Below are positions 1 to 9,000 of a stretch of 32,034 nt of DNA, in pieces. This stretch comes from Candidatus Desulfacyla euxinica (GTDB taxonomy: Bacteria; Desulfobacterota; DSM-4660; Desulfatiglandales; Desulfatiglandaceae): assembly GCA_014382715.1 (NCBI GenBank), contig JACNJD010000205.1, forward strand, positions 1 through 32,034. The letters run 5' to 3'. The stretch's first letter is position 1. Each line of letters begins with the position of its first letter. The position numbers and the translations under genes are program-made. The notes under the pieces were generated by a model. The model did not search any database and was not told where the DNA came from. It saw nothing but the letters and a program-made list of their open reading frames with translations.

Positions 1-987
1 AACAAGGCAGGCGGGATTAATGGAAAGAAATTGGAACTGATCATTTACGACACTGAGGGGGACGCCACCAAGACCAGGCTTCTCTTTAAGAAACTGGTTA
101 CTCAGGATAAGGTATGCGCAGTAATAGGCCCTTCCCTGTCCGGTACGTCACTTGCAATTGTGGATGAGGCAAATAGACTCAAAACGCCCCTTGTCTCCTG
201 CGCCGCCAGTTATAAGATTGTTTACGACCCAAAGACAAAAAAGCAGCGCAAATGGGTCTTCAAGACACCCCAGACGGACACCATGGCCGTGGAGGCTATT
301 TACTCCCACCTCAAAAAGCGCGGCATCAACAAAATCTCAATCATGAGCGTTACTTCCGGGTTTGGGAAGAGTGGGCACGGGGAGCTGCTCCGGCTTGCCC
401 CCAAGTATGGGATGGAAATTATTGCAGATGAAAAATATGGCCCGAAGGATCAGGATATGACTGTGCAATTGACTAAAATCAAGGGAAATCCTCCCCAGGC
501 AATTGTCAACTGGTCCGTTGGCCCGACCCAGGTTGTGGTGCTCCGGAACTGGAAAGCCCTTGGTATGACAGGCATCCCCTTCTACCAGAGCCACGGTTTC
601 GGGAGCCGCAAAAATATCAAATTGGCGGCTGGAGCTGCGGAAGGCGTCCTCTCTCCTCTTGGCGGTTGCGTCGTCGCTACATCACTGCCGGCATCAACAC
701 AAAAAGATGTTACAACAAAGTACATGAAAGACTACCAGGCCAAATATAATGCGCCCTTATCCTCTTTTGGCGGGCATGCCTGGGACGCCCTTTACCTTGT
801 GGCAGACGCACTTAAAGTCGCTGGCTGCAACAAGGAAGGTATTCGGAATGAACTTGAAAAAACCAAGAACTTTGTTGGCCAGCACGGTGTCTTTAACTTC
901 TCCCCGGATAATCACATCGGTCTGACTTGGCAGGACGCTTTTTACATGACCGTTGTGAAGAATAACGACTTTACGCTTGCTGATTAA
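1..987 (+). CDS. livK: LivK-type ABC transporter substrate-binding protein (5' end missing)
   Basis: This is the periplasmic binding component of a branched-chain-amino-acid-type (HAAT) ABC transporter. The frame is open from base 1, so the gene begins outside the window; the TTG at 31 is only the first start-like codon. The visible start reads NKAGGINGKKLELIIYDTEG, typical of the LivK/Peripla_BP_6 fold shortly after the signal peptide. Later landmarks such as GPSLSGTSLAIVDEANR and FGGHAWDALYLVADAL fit the two-lobed type I binding fold. It stops with TAA at 985-987 and is followed by a hairpin terminator and then livH. The ligand cannot be read from sequence. The acyl-CoA ligase at the end of the operon suggests a carboxylic or aromatic acid is as likely as an amino acid (inference). 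Confidence 0.93.
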   Translation, partial: NKAGGINGKKLELIIYDTEGDATKTRLLFKKLVTQDKVCAVIGPSLSGTSLAIVDEANRLKTPLVSCAASYKIVYDPKTKKQRKWVFKTPQTDTMAVEAIYSHLKKRGINKISIMSVTSGFGKSGHGELLRLAPKYGMEIIADEKYGPKDQDMTVQLTKIKGNPPQAIVNWSVGPTQVVVLRNWKALGMTGIPFYQSHGFGSRKNIKLAAGAAEGVLSPLGGCVVATSLPASTQKDVTTKYMKDYQAKYNAPLSSFGGHAWDALYLVADALKVAGCNKEGIRNELEKTKNFVGQHGVFNFSPDNHIGLTWQDAFYMTVVKNNDFTLAD

Positions 988-1013
988 AGAAATTCCTGTC
1001 AGGGAAATAAGAG

Positions 1014-1047
1014 AGTGAGGGTGGGATTATATCCACCCTCACTTTTT
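1014..1047 (+). terminator. Hairpin plus T-run between livK and livH
   Basis: A perfect 11-bp inverted repeat (AGTGAGGGTGG at 1014-1024, CCACCCTCACT at 1033-1043) with an 8-nt loop runs into a T-run. It has the form of a Rho-independent terminator. It lies inside what is otherwise one operon, so it probably acts as a partial terminator giving more binding protein than permease (inference). Confidence 0.85.
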
Positions 1048-1061
1048 AATTCGGAATTAGC

Positions 1062-1964
1062 ATGGAAAAAATCACATTTGCAACCCAGCTCCTGCAGTAT
1101 TTCATCACCGGGCTCACCATAGGCAGCATTTATGCTATGGTGGCCCTCGGGTTCATTATCATCTATAATGTGACTGAGATCATAAACTTTGCTCAGGGTG
1201 AGTTTGTCGTATTGGGGGGCCTTGTCATGGTTGTCTTTACCGTCTCCGCCGGCCTTCCTCTTGTTATCGCCTTCCCCGCCACAGTTGTCCTTGTAATGCT
1301 GGTGGGAATTCTACTGCACCGGCTTGCAATCCGACCCATCAGAAAGCCTTCGGTCCTTACCCTGATTATCGCCACTATTGCTGCCTCGATCCTGATGAAG
1401 GGCACGGCCATGGTTATCTGGGGCAAGGACCCTTTTGACCTTCAGGCTTTCTCAGGGCGTGATCCCATTTCATTTTTGGGGGCCATAATCCAACCCCAAT
1501 ATCTCTGGGTAATAGGCTTTTTGATCCTCATCACAATATCTCTGTCCATCTTCTTTAATAGGACCATTATCGGCAAGGCCATGCGCGCCTGCGCAGACAA
1601 TCCGGATGCGGCCAGCCTTGTGGGCATCAACACTACGAATATGATTTTACTCTCTTTTGCCCTTTCTGCTGCCATCGGCGCGATTGCCGGCATAATCGTC
1701 ACCCCCATCGCCTTAATGGAATATGACCGTGGAGTCTCACTGGCTATAAAGGGATTCGGGGCTGCTATTCTTGGTGGCCTCGGCAGTTTCCCCGGCGCTA
1801 TCCTGGGGGGGCTGATCATGGGGACTATCGAGTCCTTCGGTGCCGGCCTCATCTCCTCCGCGTACAAGGATGCCTTTGCATTAATTGTACTTCTGGCTGT
1901 TCTGTTTTTTAAGCCCAGCGGACTCTTAGGCAGCGCAGAAATCAGCAAGATGAAAAGGTTTTAG
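1062..1964 (+). CDS. livH: LivH-type branched-chain amino acid ABC transporter permease
   Basis: This is an inner-membrane permease of the LivH family, 300 residues, the usual size. The N-terminus has the family signature TGLTIGSIYAMVALGFIIIYN followed by INFAQGEF. About eight hydrophobic segments follow, and the conserved GFGAAILGGLGSFPGAILGG loop, which contacts the ATPase, lies near residue 230. It pairs with LivM to form the channel. It starts with ATG 18 nt beyond the T-run of the livK-livH hairpin, and livM follows after 2 nt. The family assignment is firm; the substrate is not. Confidence 0.95.
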   Translation: MEKITFATQLLQYFITGLTIGSIYAMVALGFIIIYNVTEIINFAQGEFVVLGGLVMVVFTVSAGLPLVIAFPATVVLVMLVGILLHRLAIRPIRKPSVLTLIIATIAASILMKGTAMVIWGKDPFDLQAFSGRDPISFLGAIIQPQYLWVIGFLILITISLSIFFNRTIIGKAMRACADNPDAASLVGINTTNMILLSFALSAAIGAIAGIIVTPIALMEYDRGVSLAIKGFGAAILGGLGSFPGAILGGLIMGTIESFGAGLISSAYKDAFALIVLLAVLFFKPSGLLGSAEISKMKRF

Positions 1965-1966
1965 GC

Positions 1967-2920
1967 GTGTTACGAATCAACAAACTCCCAATTGCCATCT
2001 TTCTTGCCGTCATCATCTGCTTTCCCTGGATTGCAAAACATATTCCTGCTTTTGGCAATTATCCCGACCTCATGGTCTTCGCAGGGATCTATTGTCTGAT
2101 CACCATTGGTCTCAGCCTGCTTATGGGTTATGCCGGTCAGATATCACTTTGCCAGGCGGCGTTCTACGGTATCGGGGCCTATGTATCCGGCATCCTCACC
2201 GCCCGATACGGCATGAATCCCTGGCTCTGCATGTTGCTCGGTATGGGGATATCGGCACTCGTAGCCTTATTGGTGGGAGCGCCTTCCCTTAAATTAAAGG
2301 GGCATTACCTCGGCATGGCTACCCTGGCGTTCGGTATAATCGTCTTCATCATCTTCAATGAAGAAGTTGAATGGACCGGTGGTCCCGATGGTATGAGCGG
2401 TATTCCAGGGCTGAGCCTCTTCGGGTTTCAATTTGATTCCGTTAATAAATATTATTACCTTGTTTGGGCCTTTGTTTTTGCCGCCTTTATCTTTAGCATA
2501 AATATCATACAGTCCCGTACAGGGCGGGCCCTGAGGGCCATCCATTCCAGTGAGACGGCAGCCAGCGCCATGGGCGTTAACATCTCTCGGTTCAAGATAA
2601 TTGTATTCATCTACGGGGCTGTATTGGCATCCCTGGCAGGGAGCCTTTACGCCCATTACCTTAATTTCATAAACCCCTCCACCTTTGACCTTTTCTTTTC
2701 CATTAAGTTATTAATCATGATCGCATTGGGGGGGATGCATCAAATCTGGGGAGCCATCATAGGCGCTTTTCTGATTACATTTTTAAGTTATGAATGGCTG
2801 CATTTTTTTGGGGAATTTGAGATTATCGTATATGGCGGAATCCTCCTTTTAGTCACCATCTTTTTGCCCCATGGTCTTGCAGGCATTCCAGGGATGATAA
2901 AGGGTTGGTTCAGGAATTAA
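1967..2920 (+). CDS. livM: LivM-type branched-chain amino acid ABC transporter permease
   Basis: This is the second permease of the transporter, 317 residues, highly hydrophobic. LivM-family landmarks are visible: LSLLMGYAGQISLCQAAFYGIGAY near residue 50, TGGPDGMSGIPGL near 140, and IALGGMHQIWGAIIGAF near 260, the ATPase-contact loop. The GTG start at 1967 comes 2 nt after the livH stop, with AAAAGG inside the end of livH as ribosome-binding site. Its end overlaps the longest reading of livG. It works as a heterodimer with LivH. Confidence 0.94.
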   Translation: MLRINKLPIAIFLAVIICFPWIAKHIPAFGNYPDLMVFAGIYCLITIGLSLLMGYAGQISLCQAAFYGIGAYVSGILTARYGMNPWLCMLLGMGISALVALLVGAPSLKLKGHYLGMATLAFGIIVFIIFNEEVEWTGGPDGMSGIPGLSLFGFQFDSVNKYYYLVWAFVFAAFIFSINIIQSRTGRALRAIHSSETAASAMGVNISRFKIIVFIYGAVLASLAGSLYAHYLNFINPSTFDLFFSIKLLIMIALGGMHQIWGAIIGAFLITFLSYEWLHFFGEFEIIVYGGILLLVTIFLPHGLAGIPGMIKGWFRN

Positions 2921-2940
2921 AATTTCAGGTGAGAGAGTCA

Positions 2941-3708
2941 TTGGAAAAGAATATTCTTGAAGTGGAGCAGGTTGCCATGGCCTTCGGTGGGCTAATGGCC
3001 CTTATCAACCAGAATTTCCGTGTGAAAAAGGGTATTATAAAGTCCATTATCGGTCCCAACGGTGCGGGCAAGACCACACTCTTTAATGTCATTACGGGCT
3101 TCTTTCCCCCAACAGAGGGGACAATTCGCTTTAAGGGACAGGCCATTGAACACCTGAAGGCCCACGATATTGCGAGCCGGGGACTTTCCCGCACCTTTCA
3201 AACGGTTGAGTTGTTTGACAACATGACTGTCCTTGAAAATGTTATGGTTGGTTGTCATACCCGAATACGGTCATCCTTTTTGGCCACTGGTTTCAAGTTG
3301 CCACAGGTAAAAAGAAAAGAGAACAAAATCAAGGAAAAAGCGATGGATATCCTGGAATTTATCAGTCTTAAGGATAAATTCAACGAACCTGCGGACAGTC
3401 TGCCTTTAGGCGAACAGAAGCTACTTGAAATCGGTCGGGGACTGGCCTCTCAACCGGATCTCTTGTGCCTGGACGAACCCGTAGCCGGCCTTAATGAGAC
3501 AGAAACTCAAGTGGCGTCTTCATTAATCAGGTTAATCAAGGAGAAAGGAATCACTGTCCTTCTGGTGGAACATGATATGAAAGTGGTCATGGATCTCTCA
3601 GATGAGATCATGGTACTTAACTACGGAGAAAAGATTGCAGAGGGCCTCCCTGAACAGATACAAAATGACCCGAAAGTAATTGAGGCCTATTTGGGAGGGG
3701 AAGACTAA
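2941..3708 (+). CDS. livG: LivG-type ABC transporter ATP-binding protein
   Basis: This is an ATPase of the HAAT transporter. From this start, Walker A (GPNGAGKTT) lies near residue 38, the Q-loop region SRGLSRTFQTVELFDNMTVLENV near 80-100, the LivG-type signature LPLGEQKLLEIGRGLA near 155, Walker B LLCLDEP near 175, and the H-loop (LLVEHDMKVVM) after it. The ORF track starts at TTG 2905. GTG 2929 and TTG 2941 are also possible. I prefer 2941 because AGGTGA, a good anti-16S match, sits 8 nt upstream and the protein then begins like other LivG proteins (EKNILEVEQVAMAFGGL). The exact start is uncertain. Confidence 0.92.
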   Translation: MEKNILEVEQVAMAFGGLMALINQNFRVKKGIIKSIIGPNGAGKTTLFNVITGFFPPTEGTIRFKGQAIEHLKAHDIASRGLSRTFQTVELFDNMTVLENVMVGCHTRIRSSFLATGFKLPQVKRKENKIKEKAMDILEFISLKDKFNEPADSLPLGEQKLLEIGRGLASQPDLLCLDEPVAGLNETETQVASSLIRLIKEKGITVLLVEHDMKVVMDLSDEIMVLNYGEKIAEGLPEQIQNDPKVIEAYLGGED

Positions 3709-3709
3709 G

Positions 3710-4423
3710 ATGCTGAGGATTGAAGAACTCAATGCCTCTTATAATAATATCCTGGCCCTTAAAGGGATCTCCATAAAGGTACCCAAAGGGGAGATCTTTT
3801 CCATCATAGGCGCAAATGGGGCGGGTAAATCCACTCTCCTGAAGTCCATTTCCGGCCTTATTGAAACCAAAATGGGCCGGATTTTCTTTAAAAATCAGGA
3901 TATTATCAACCTCCCCGCAAATCGGATTGTAGGCCTGGGTATATCCCAAGTGCCGGAAGGAAGACAGCTTTTTGTCCGTCTCTCGGTGAAGGACAATATT
4001 CATCTTGGGGCCTTCCTCTACCACAAACGGCGCTATCGCAAGGATATCAACGAAAAAATTCAGGGTGTCTACAGGATGTTTCCCATCTTGGAAAAACGCT
4101 CCGAGCAGATTGCAGGAACACTTTCCGGTGGTGAACAGCAGATGCTGGCCATCGCACGCGCCCTTATGGGCAGACCTGAACTGCTCCTTTTAGATGAACC
4201 TTCAATGGGTCTAGCCCCTCTAATTGTAAAGGACATATTTGGCGTCATTAAAGAACTCAACGAGACAGGGACCACGATCCTGCTCGTTGAGCAAAATGCG
4301 AAGGCCGCTCTTAAGATTGCAAACCACGCATGTGTACTGGAGACAGGTGAAATAGTCCTGGAAGGGCTGGCCAAAGAACTCTCAGATAATCCTAGGGTCA
4401 AGGAAGCCTACCTGGGAGGATAG
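3710..4423 (+). CDS. livF: LivF-type ABC transporter ATP-binding protein
   Basis: This is the second ATPase of the transporter, partner of LivG. It has Walker A GANGAGKST near residue 35, the LivF-type segment GISQVPEGRQLFVRLSV near 80, signature LSGGEQQMLAIARAL near 138, and Walker B LLLLDEPSMGLAP near 160, followed by LLVEQNAKAAL. The ATG at 3710 lies 1 nt after the livG stop and is preceded by GGGAGGGGA, so I prefer it to the TTG at 3680 in the ORF track. The product is 237 residues, the normal LivF length. Confidence 0.95.
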   Translation: MLRIEELNASYNNILALKGISIKVPKGEIFSIIGANGAGKSTLLKSISGLIETKMGRIFFKNQDIINLPANRIVGLGISQVPEGRQLFVRLSVKDNIHLGAFLYHKRRYRKDINEKIQGVYRMFPILEKRSEQIAGTLSGGEQQMLAIARALMGRPELLLLDEPSMGLAPLIVKDIFGVIKELNETGTTILLVEQNAKAALKIANHACVLETGEIVLEGLAKELSDNPRVKEAYLGG

Positions 4424-4440
4424 AAAAAGGAGAAGTATCC

Positions 4441-6021
4441 ATGAATTACGCAAAATATGCCACAATTCATGCCCGTCATTTATCTGATAAGATATGTCTG
4501 ATTGAGCGGGCCCCTTCCATAAACAGGAGGAGGACCCTCACATGGAAAGAGTTTAATGATGGCATCAATAAAGTGGCAAATTACCTGTCGAAAGAATTGG
4601 GGGTAAAGCAAGGCGACTATGTCATGCATTTGCAGAACAATTCCCTTGAGTGGTTGATCACGTATTATGGCATCATCAAGCTCGGTGCAGTGATCGTACC
4701 TCTGAATTTCAGATTTGTGGGACCTGATATCCTCTATGCTGCTGAGGTATGTGATCCTAAGGTGTTTATGCTGGGTTCAGAGTTTCTTCCCGTGGTCCAA
4801 CCGGTTCAAAACGAATTGACAACTGTAGAGAAGTACATCTGTTTAGGAGATGAGGTGCCGGACGATATGATAGATTACAGGACTATTGCTGCCTATGATG
4901 ATATTTCAGAGGCGATGGTGGATGTGGATGATCAGCATAATCTGGCCATGATGTTCACCTCAGGCACCACAGGTAAACCGAAACCTGTTTTACACACCCA
5001 TTATTCCCTGAACAATACAGCCACAGGCAACGGCATGTCTTATTTTGTGGAGAAGAATGACAACTATGTCTTCTTCCTCCCCCTCTATCACAGCGGGACC
5101 ATGTTCCTGTGGGCCCCCTTTTATGCAACGGGCGCAACTGGAACACTCATCACGGAGCTAAAGGACCCCAAGTGGATCATTGAGGCCCTTGCTGAGGAAA
5201 AGGGAACGGATGTCCTCTTTGTTGTACCCATTGCAGTTGCAATCCTGAATGCCATAAAAAGCGGAGACATTAACCTTGTAGATTACGATCTCTCCAGTTG
5301 GAGATATATGGAGATTGGTGCACAGCCTGTACCCTTTGATGTGATGAAAAAACTCGTGGAAAACCTGCCATGTGCTGTCTCCAATATATACGGCATTACC
5401 GAGGGCGGTGGTGGTGGGTTATTTAATCTATACCCGGAGGATGTGCTGAGAAAGCCCGGTTCCATTGGTAAACCCACATTTGGCATTGAAGGGAAGATTG
5501 TCGATTTTGAGGGCAAGGAACTCCCTCATGGTGAGGTGGGTGAATTGATCTTCAGCACAAACCGCATGATGAAGGAATATTTTAATAATCCGGAAATGAC
5601 CGAAGATGCCCTCAGGGATGGCTGGCTTTACACCGGTGACCTTCTAAAAACAGATGATGAAGGATATTTTTATATTGTTGATCGCAAAAAGGATATGATC
5701 ACGAGCGGTGGAGAAAATATCTTTCCGGTGGAGATCGAAGACGCACTCATGGAACATCCCAAGATCGATGATGTAGCCTGCATCGGGTCTCCTGATGAAC
5801 GCCTTGTGGAAATTGTCATGGCCATTATCCAGTTGAAAGAGGGAGAGAGCATGACAGAAGAAGAGCTTCTTGAATTTGGCAAAACAAAATTGGCCAAGTA
5901 TAAGCTTCCAAGAAAAGTTCTTTTTGACCAGGTCATGAGAAATCCCACAGGCAAGCTTATGAAACCCGAGATGAGAGAGAAATACACAGGCCGGAAAGAG
6001 GCGTTCCAGAAGCTTGATTAG
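4441..6021 (+). CDS. AMP-forming acyl-CoA synthetase/ligase
   Basis: This ANL-superfamily enzyme activates a carboxylic acid with ATP and CoA to acyl-CoA, AMP and PPi. The P-loop-like motif MFTSGTTGKPKP starts near residue 171, the YGITEGG motif (A5) near 317, YTGD (A7) near 397, and the hinge DRKKDMITSGGENIFPVEIE follows. The C-terminal catalytic lysine motif PTGK is near residue 503. The 526-residue length is normal. A clear AAGGAG lies before the ATG, 17 nt after livF, so it is almost certainly the last gene of the transporter operon. This suggests the imported compound is an acid activated on entry (inference). The chain-length or aromatic preference cannot be read from sequence. It ends 3 nt from the convergent gene. 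Confidence 0.93.
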   Translation: MNYAKYATIHARHLSDKICLIERAPSINRRRTLTWKEFNDGINKVANYLSKELGVKQGDYVMHLQNNSLEWLITYYGIIKLGAVIVPLNFRFVGPDILYAAEVCDPKVFMLGSEFLPVVQPVQNELTTVEKYICLGDEVPDDMIDYRTIAAYDDISEAMVDVDDQHNLAMMFTSGTTGKPKPVLHTHYSLNNTATGNGMSYFVEKNDNYVFFLPLYHSGTMFLWAPFYATGATGTLITELKDPKWIIEALAEEKGTDVLFVVPIAVAILNAIKSGDINLVDYDLSSWRYMEIGAQPVPFDVMKKLVENLPCAVSNIYGITEGGGGGLFNLYPEDVLRKPGSIGKPTFGIEGKIVDFEGKELPHGEVGELIFSTNRMMKEYFNNPEMTEDALRDGWLYTGDLLKTDDEGYFYIVDRKKDMITSGGENIFPVEIEDALMEHPKIDDVACIGSPDERLVEIVMAIIQLKEGESMTEEELLEFGKTKLAKYKLPRKVLFDQVMRNPTGKLMKPEMREKYTGRKEAFQKLD

Positions 6022-6024
6022 CCC

Positions 6025-9000
6025 TCATGAACGGTTACCAGCTATCTTAATGTTGACTGCGTCAAACTTTTTGGCGATGAGATTTTCAAATTCCTTTCCA
6101 AAAAATCGACGGTTTCCCTGTAAATACCATTTGATGCCCTGCCAATGGTCCTTCAACTCCTGTTGATCATGGATGCTATCAAGTATCCCTTCAATTTCAG
6201 AGAGTCTTTCCCTCTTCAAGGTATCTTTTCTCATTTCGTAAGAATCGTTCAGCCTGAGTTTTTGCTCACGTGAAAAGCCGATATCCCAGGATCGATCAAG
6301 AAGATCATTTACCAAATTGTGGAGATCCGCAAAATCATTGACCAGGGCCATCTGTCTTTCCGTGCGGTCCAATATCATATCCGTAATTTCAGTCATCCTC
6401 TTTTCAAAGGCCTTTTCGAGGAGAAGCTCGTAATCATCAGTGTAAAAGAGATGTTTTCGCAGAGAGCTTAGGCTGTAATGAAAATAATTTTTCAATTGTT
6501 CCAGATCATTAATAGAGGATAGGTAAGATATCTTACGTGAGATGGATATGCGGTCCTGAAAATCCACGGAAAGAAGATTGGGTAAACTTCCCTTCCTCAG
6601 TAAAATCCCGGTTTTGGCGCTAAATAGATGGGTCAACTGATAGCTCCCTTCCCAGAGTTTCTGTATTGAAAGCTCGTTCAGGCAGGCGTTGACCGCCTCA
6701 TAACGTTTTTCAATCTCTTCGCTCATTCCCAAAAAACTAAGAGAGACCGGCTCATCATTTGATCTGATCTTCTTTGTTCCCAACAGTCCCACCAGAAGGA
6801 GTTTCACCTGGCTATCGTAGCTCAAATAACCGCCTATCTTCTCATACCCAAAGATACGCACCCTATCTCCGATGAGCTGGTCTAACATGAAATGTCTCAC
6901 CGGTTCTTCTAAACTCTGAAGGGTTTTGTATATACGAAAGGCCTCATAAACCTCCTTTTCAAATGTTGGGTATCCCACATTGTGAAATTTCCTTTTCTTG
7001 TGAATATATTTCAGAGGGACCTCTAACATAAGGTTGACGAGATCCTGGAATTCAACATACCTGATACCCCTCAACCTGAAGAACCTTTCAGTCGCAAAAA
7101 TCATCCTTCCAGCCTTTATGATTTTTGATTTATCTGTTTCCTCCCATTCCTTTGATTCCAAGTAGTCAGCGAGTGAAACCCCTTCGGGAAATCCTTTGGT
7201 TTGGTGCTTTTCAAGGGCGCAAAAAAGGGAGCCCCTCTCCTCAAAAGCCTTGTTCAACTCTCCTTCAAGGGTCATCGCACCATCAATTATCTTGTGACAC
7301 ATGGCCCTTATCTGGAAAAACCGGATGGCCAGATCCTCGAGGATCAGATCTTCCCTGATTGCGGAAAGCATTATGAATGAAAATACAAGAAATGCGTCAA
7401 AGAGCTCTTTGTCACGGGGGGCGAGGATCGATTGTATGGCAGAAAACGATATCTCTCCTCGTACTGTGTGATGGAGCAAGCCGTGATGTCTCACCAAGAA
7501 AATAAGATACGATTTTTCATGTTCATCAAGACCATATCTTTCGGCAATTTCTTCCTTTTCCAAAAAAAATGCACCTGTCCCGGCGAGGTCTGCCGGGTTG
7601 ATCTCTTTGTTGTACTTTTTTCTAAGGGCGGGCACCCTTCCGAGATCTTGAAATATGAATGATTTGGCGAGCGCGTCAAACAGTACAGGGTTGGTTTTAA
7701 AGCCCTCAATGATTTCCCCAAGGTTTTCCAACTGTAGTTCGCTGAGCCCCACGATGCCAGTGGCCATGGGCCCAAATTCTTTCTGAGCTAACCTGTGCAA
7801 GAAGTCTATGTCCTGGAAACCCTGTTTGTCATGGGTAATCAGGGCCTGGAATTTTCTTGTTGCAGCAAGAATGTAATTGGTGACAGGAGAAGTTAAGTAA
7901 ATATGCCCGGAGATGTCGATGTCCTGAAGGGCCATAAATTCGGGGAGGAGGAAATTCAAGAGAGAGGGCGCGTTATAAAAAAGGAGGGCAAGATCAGTAT
8001 ATAGATGCTCAGGACGAAACATATCGCCCAGGAAATTTGATCTCAAGGTTTCTCTAAGTTCCTTGGTTTCCTGAAACCATCTCTCCTGCTTTGCAGGCAA
8101 TTTCAATGTAGAATCGATTTCCTTAAGAACCCTGAGATGACTTTGAAAAAAAGTCTCAAGATTAGAAAACAATTTCTCCAGGCTCTTCAGCTCTTCCTGT
8201 GGTATTTTGGAAATTGGCCGGGTAAGCATTCTTTTTAACAGGGAGGCCACCCTTTCAATATCCCTGGATATGTCTTTATAGGCAATTTCTAAAGCCTGTG
8301 TCTTTGATGAGATGCTTAGCTGAAAACCGGTCCCTAATATAAATGAGGACTTCTCTCGGCCCAACTGATCTCTAAACTGCCTCAGGATGGCCAGATCGAG
8401 ACGCTCAATATTGATGGATGACGCCTCCTGCTCCACTTTTTTTACCCGATCTTCAATTTCCTTTGTTCCCACATCAGCCAGGATCGGGTTGAAATTGATA
8501 ATTTCGCCCTGTGCCAGAATCACTGCAATCCAGAGAAGCACAAACACATTTCGACTATCCATTCTCTGAAAGAGATGTCCTGTCCCGTGGAACTCCAATT
8601 CGAGAAACCTCCTATAGAACAGAGGCAGTTGCAGGGGATCGAGTTTAAGATACATCTCCTCGAATTCTTCTATTGTATTAACAAGCCTTATGACATTCTC
8701 TATTCGATCTAATTTCCGGTCATCATAGTCGGCCAAGGCCTCTTTTTCCATCCGGCCCTTTTGCCTGAGTTCGCCCCAATTATCGAGGAATTCGAAATAA
8801 TTCATCATCATGAGAATCTTTTGAACGATTTTGTTGTGTATCCCCCCCATGGAAGCAATTTTCTCATCCAAAAGCTGATCCCAATCCAATTCCTGATTGA
8901 CCACAACTCTTACTGTCGATTCATAAAGGTCGAATAGTTGTGAGAGCTGTTCATGGGTAAGCTCAGACCCTCGTGCCGCTTCTGTTTCGGCAAAGGTCAT

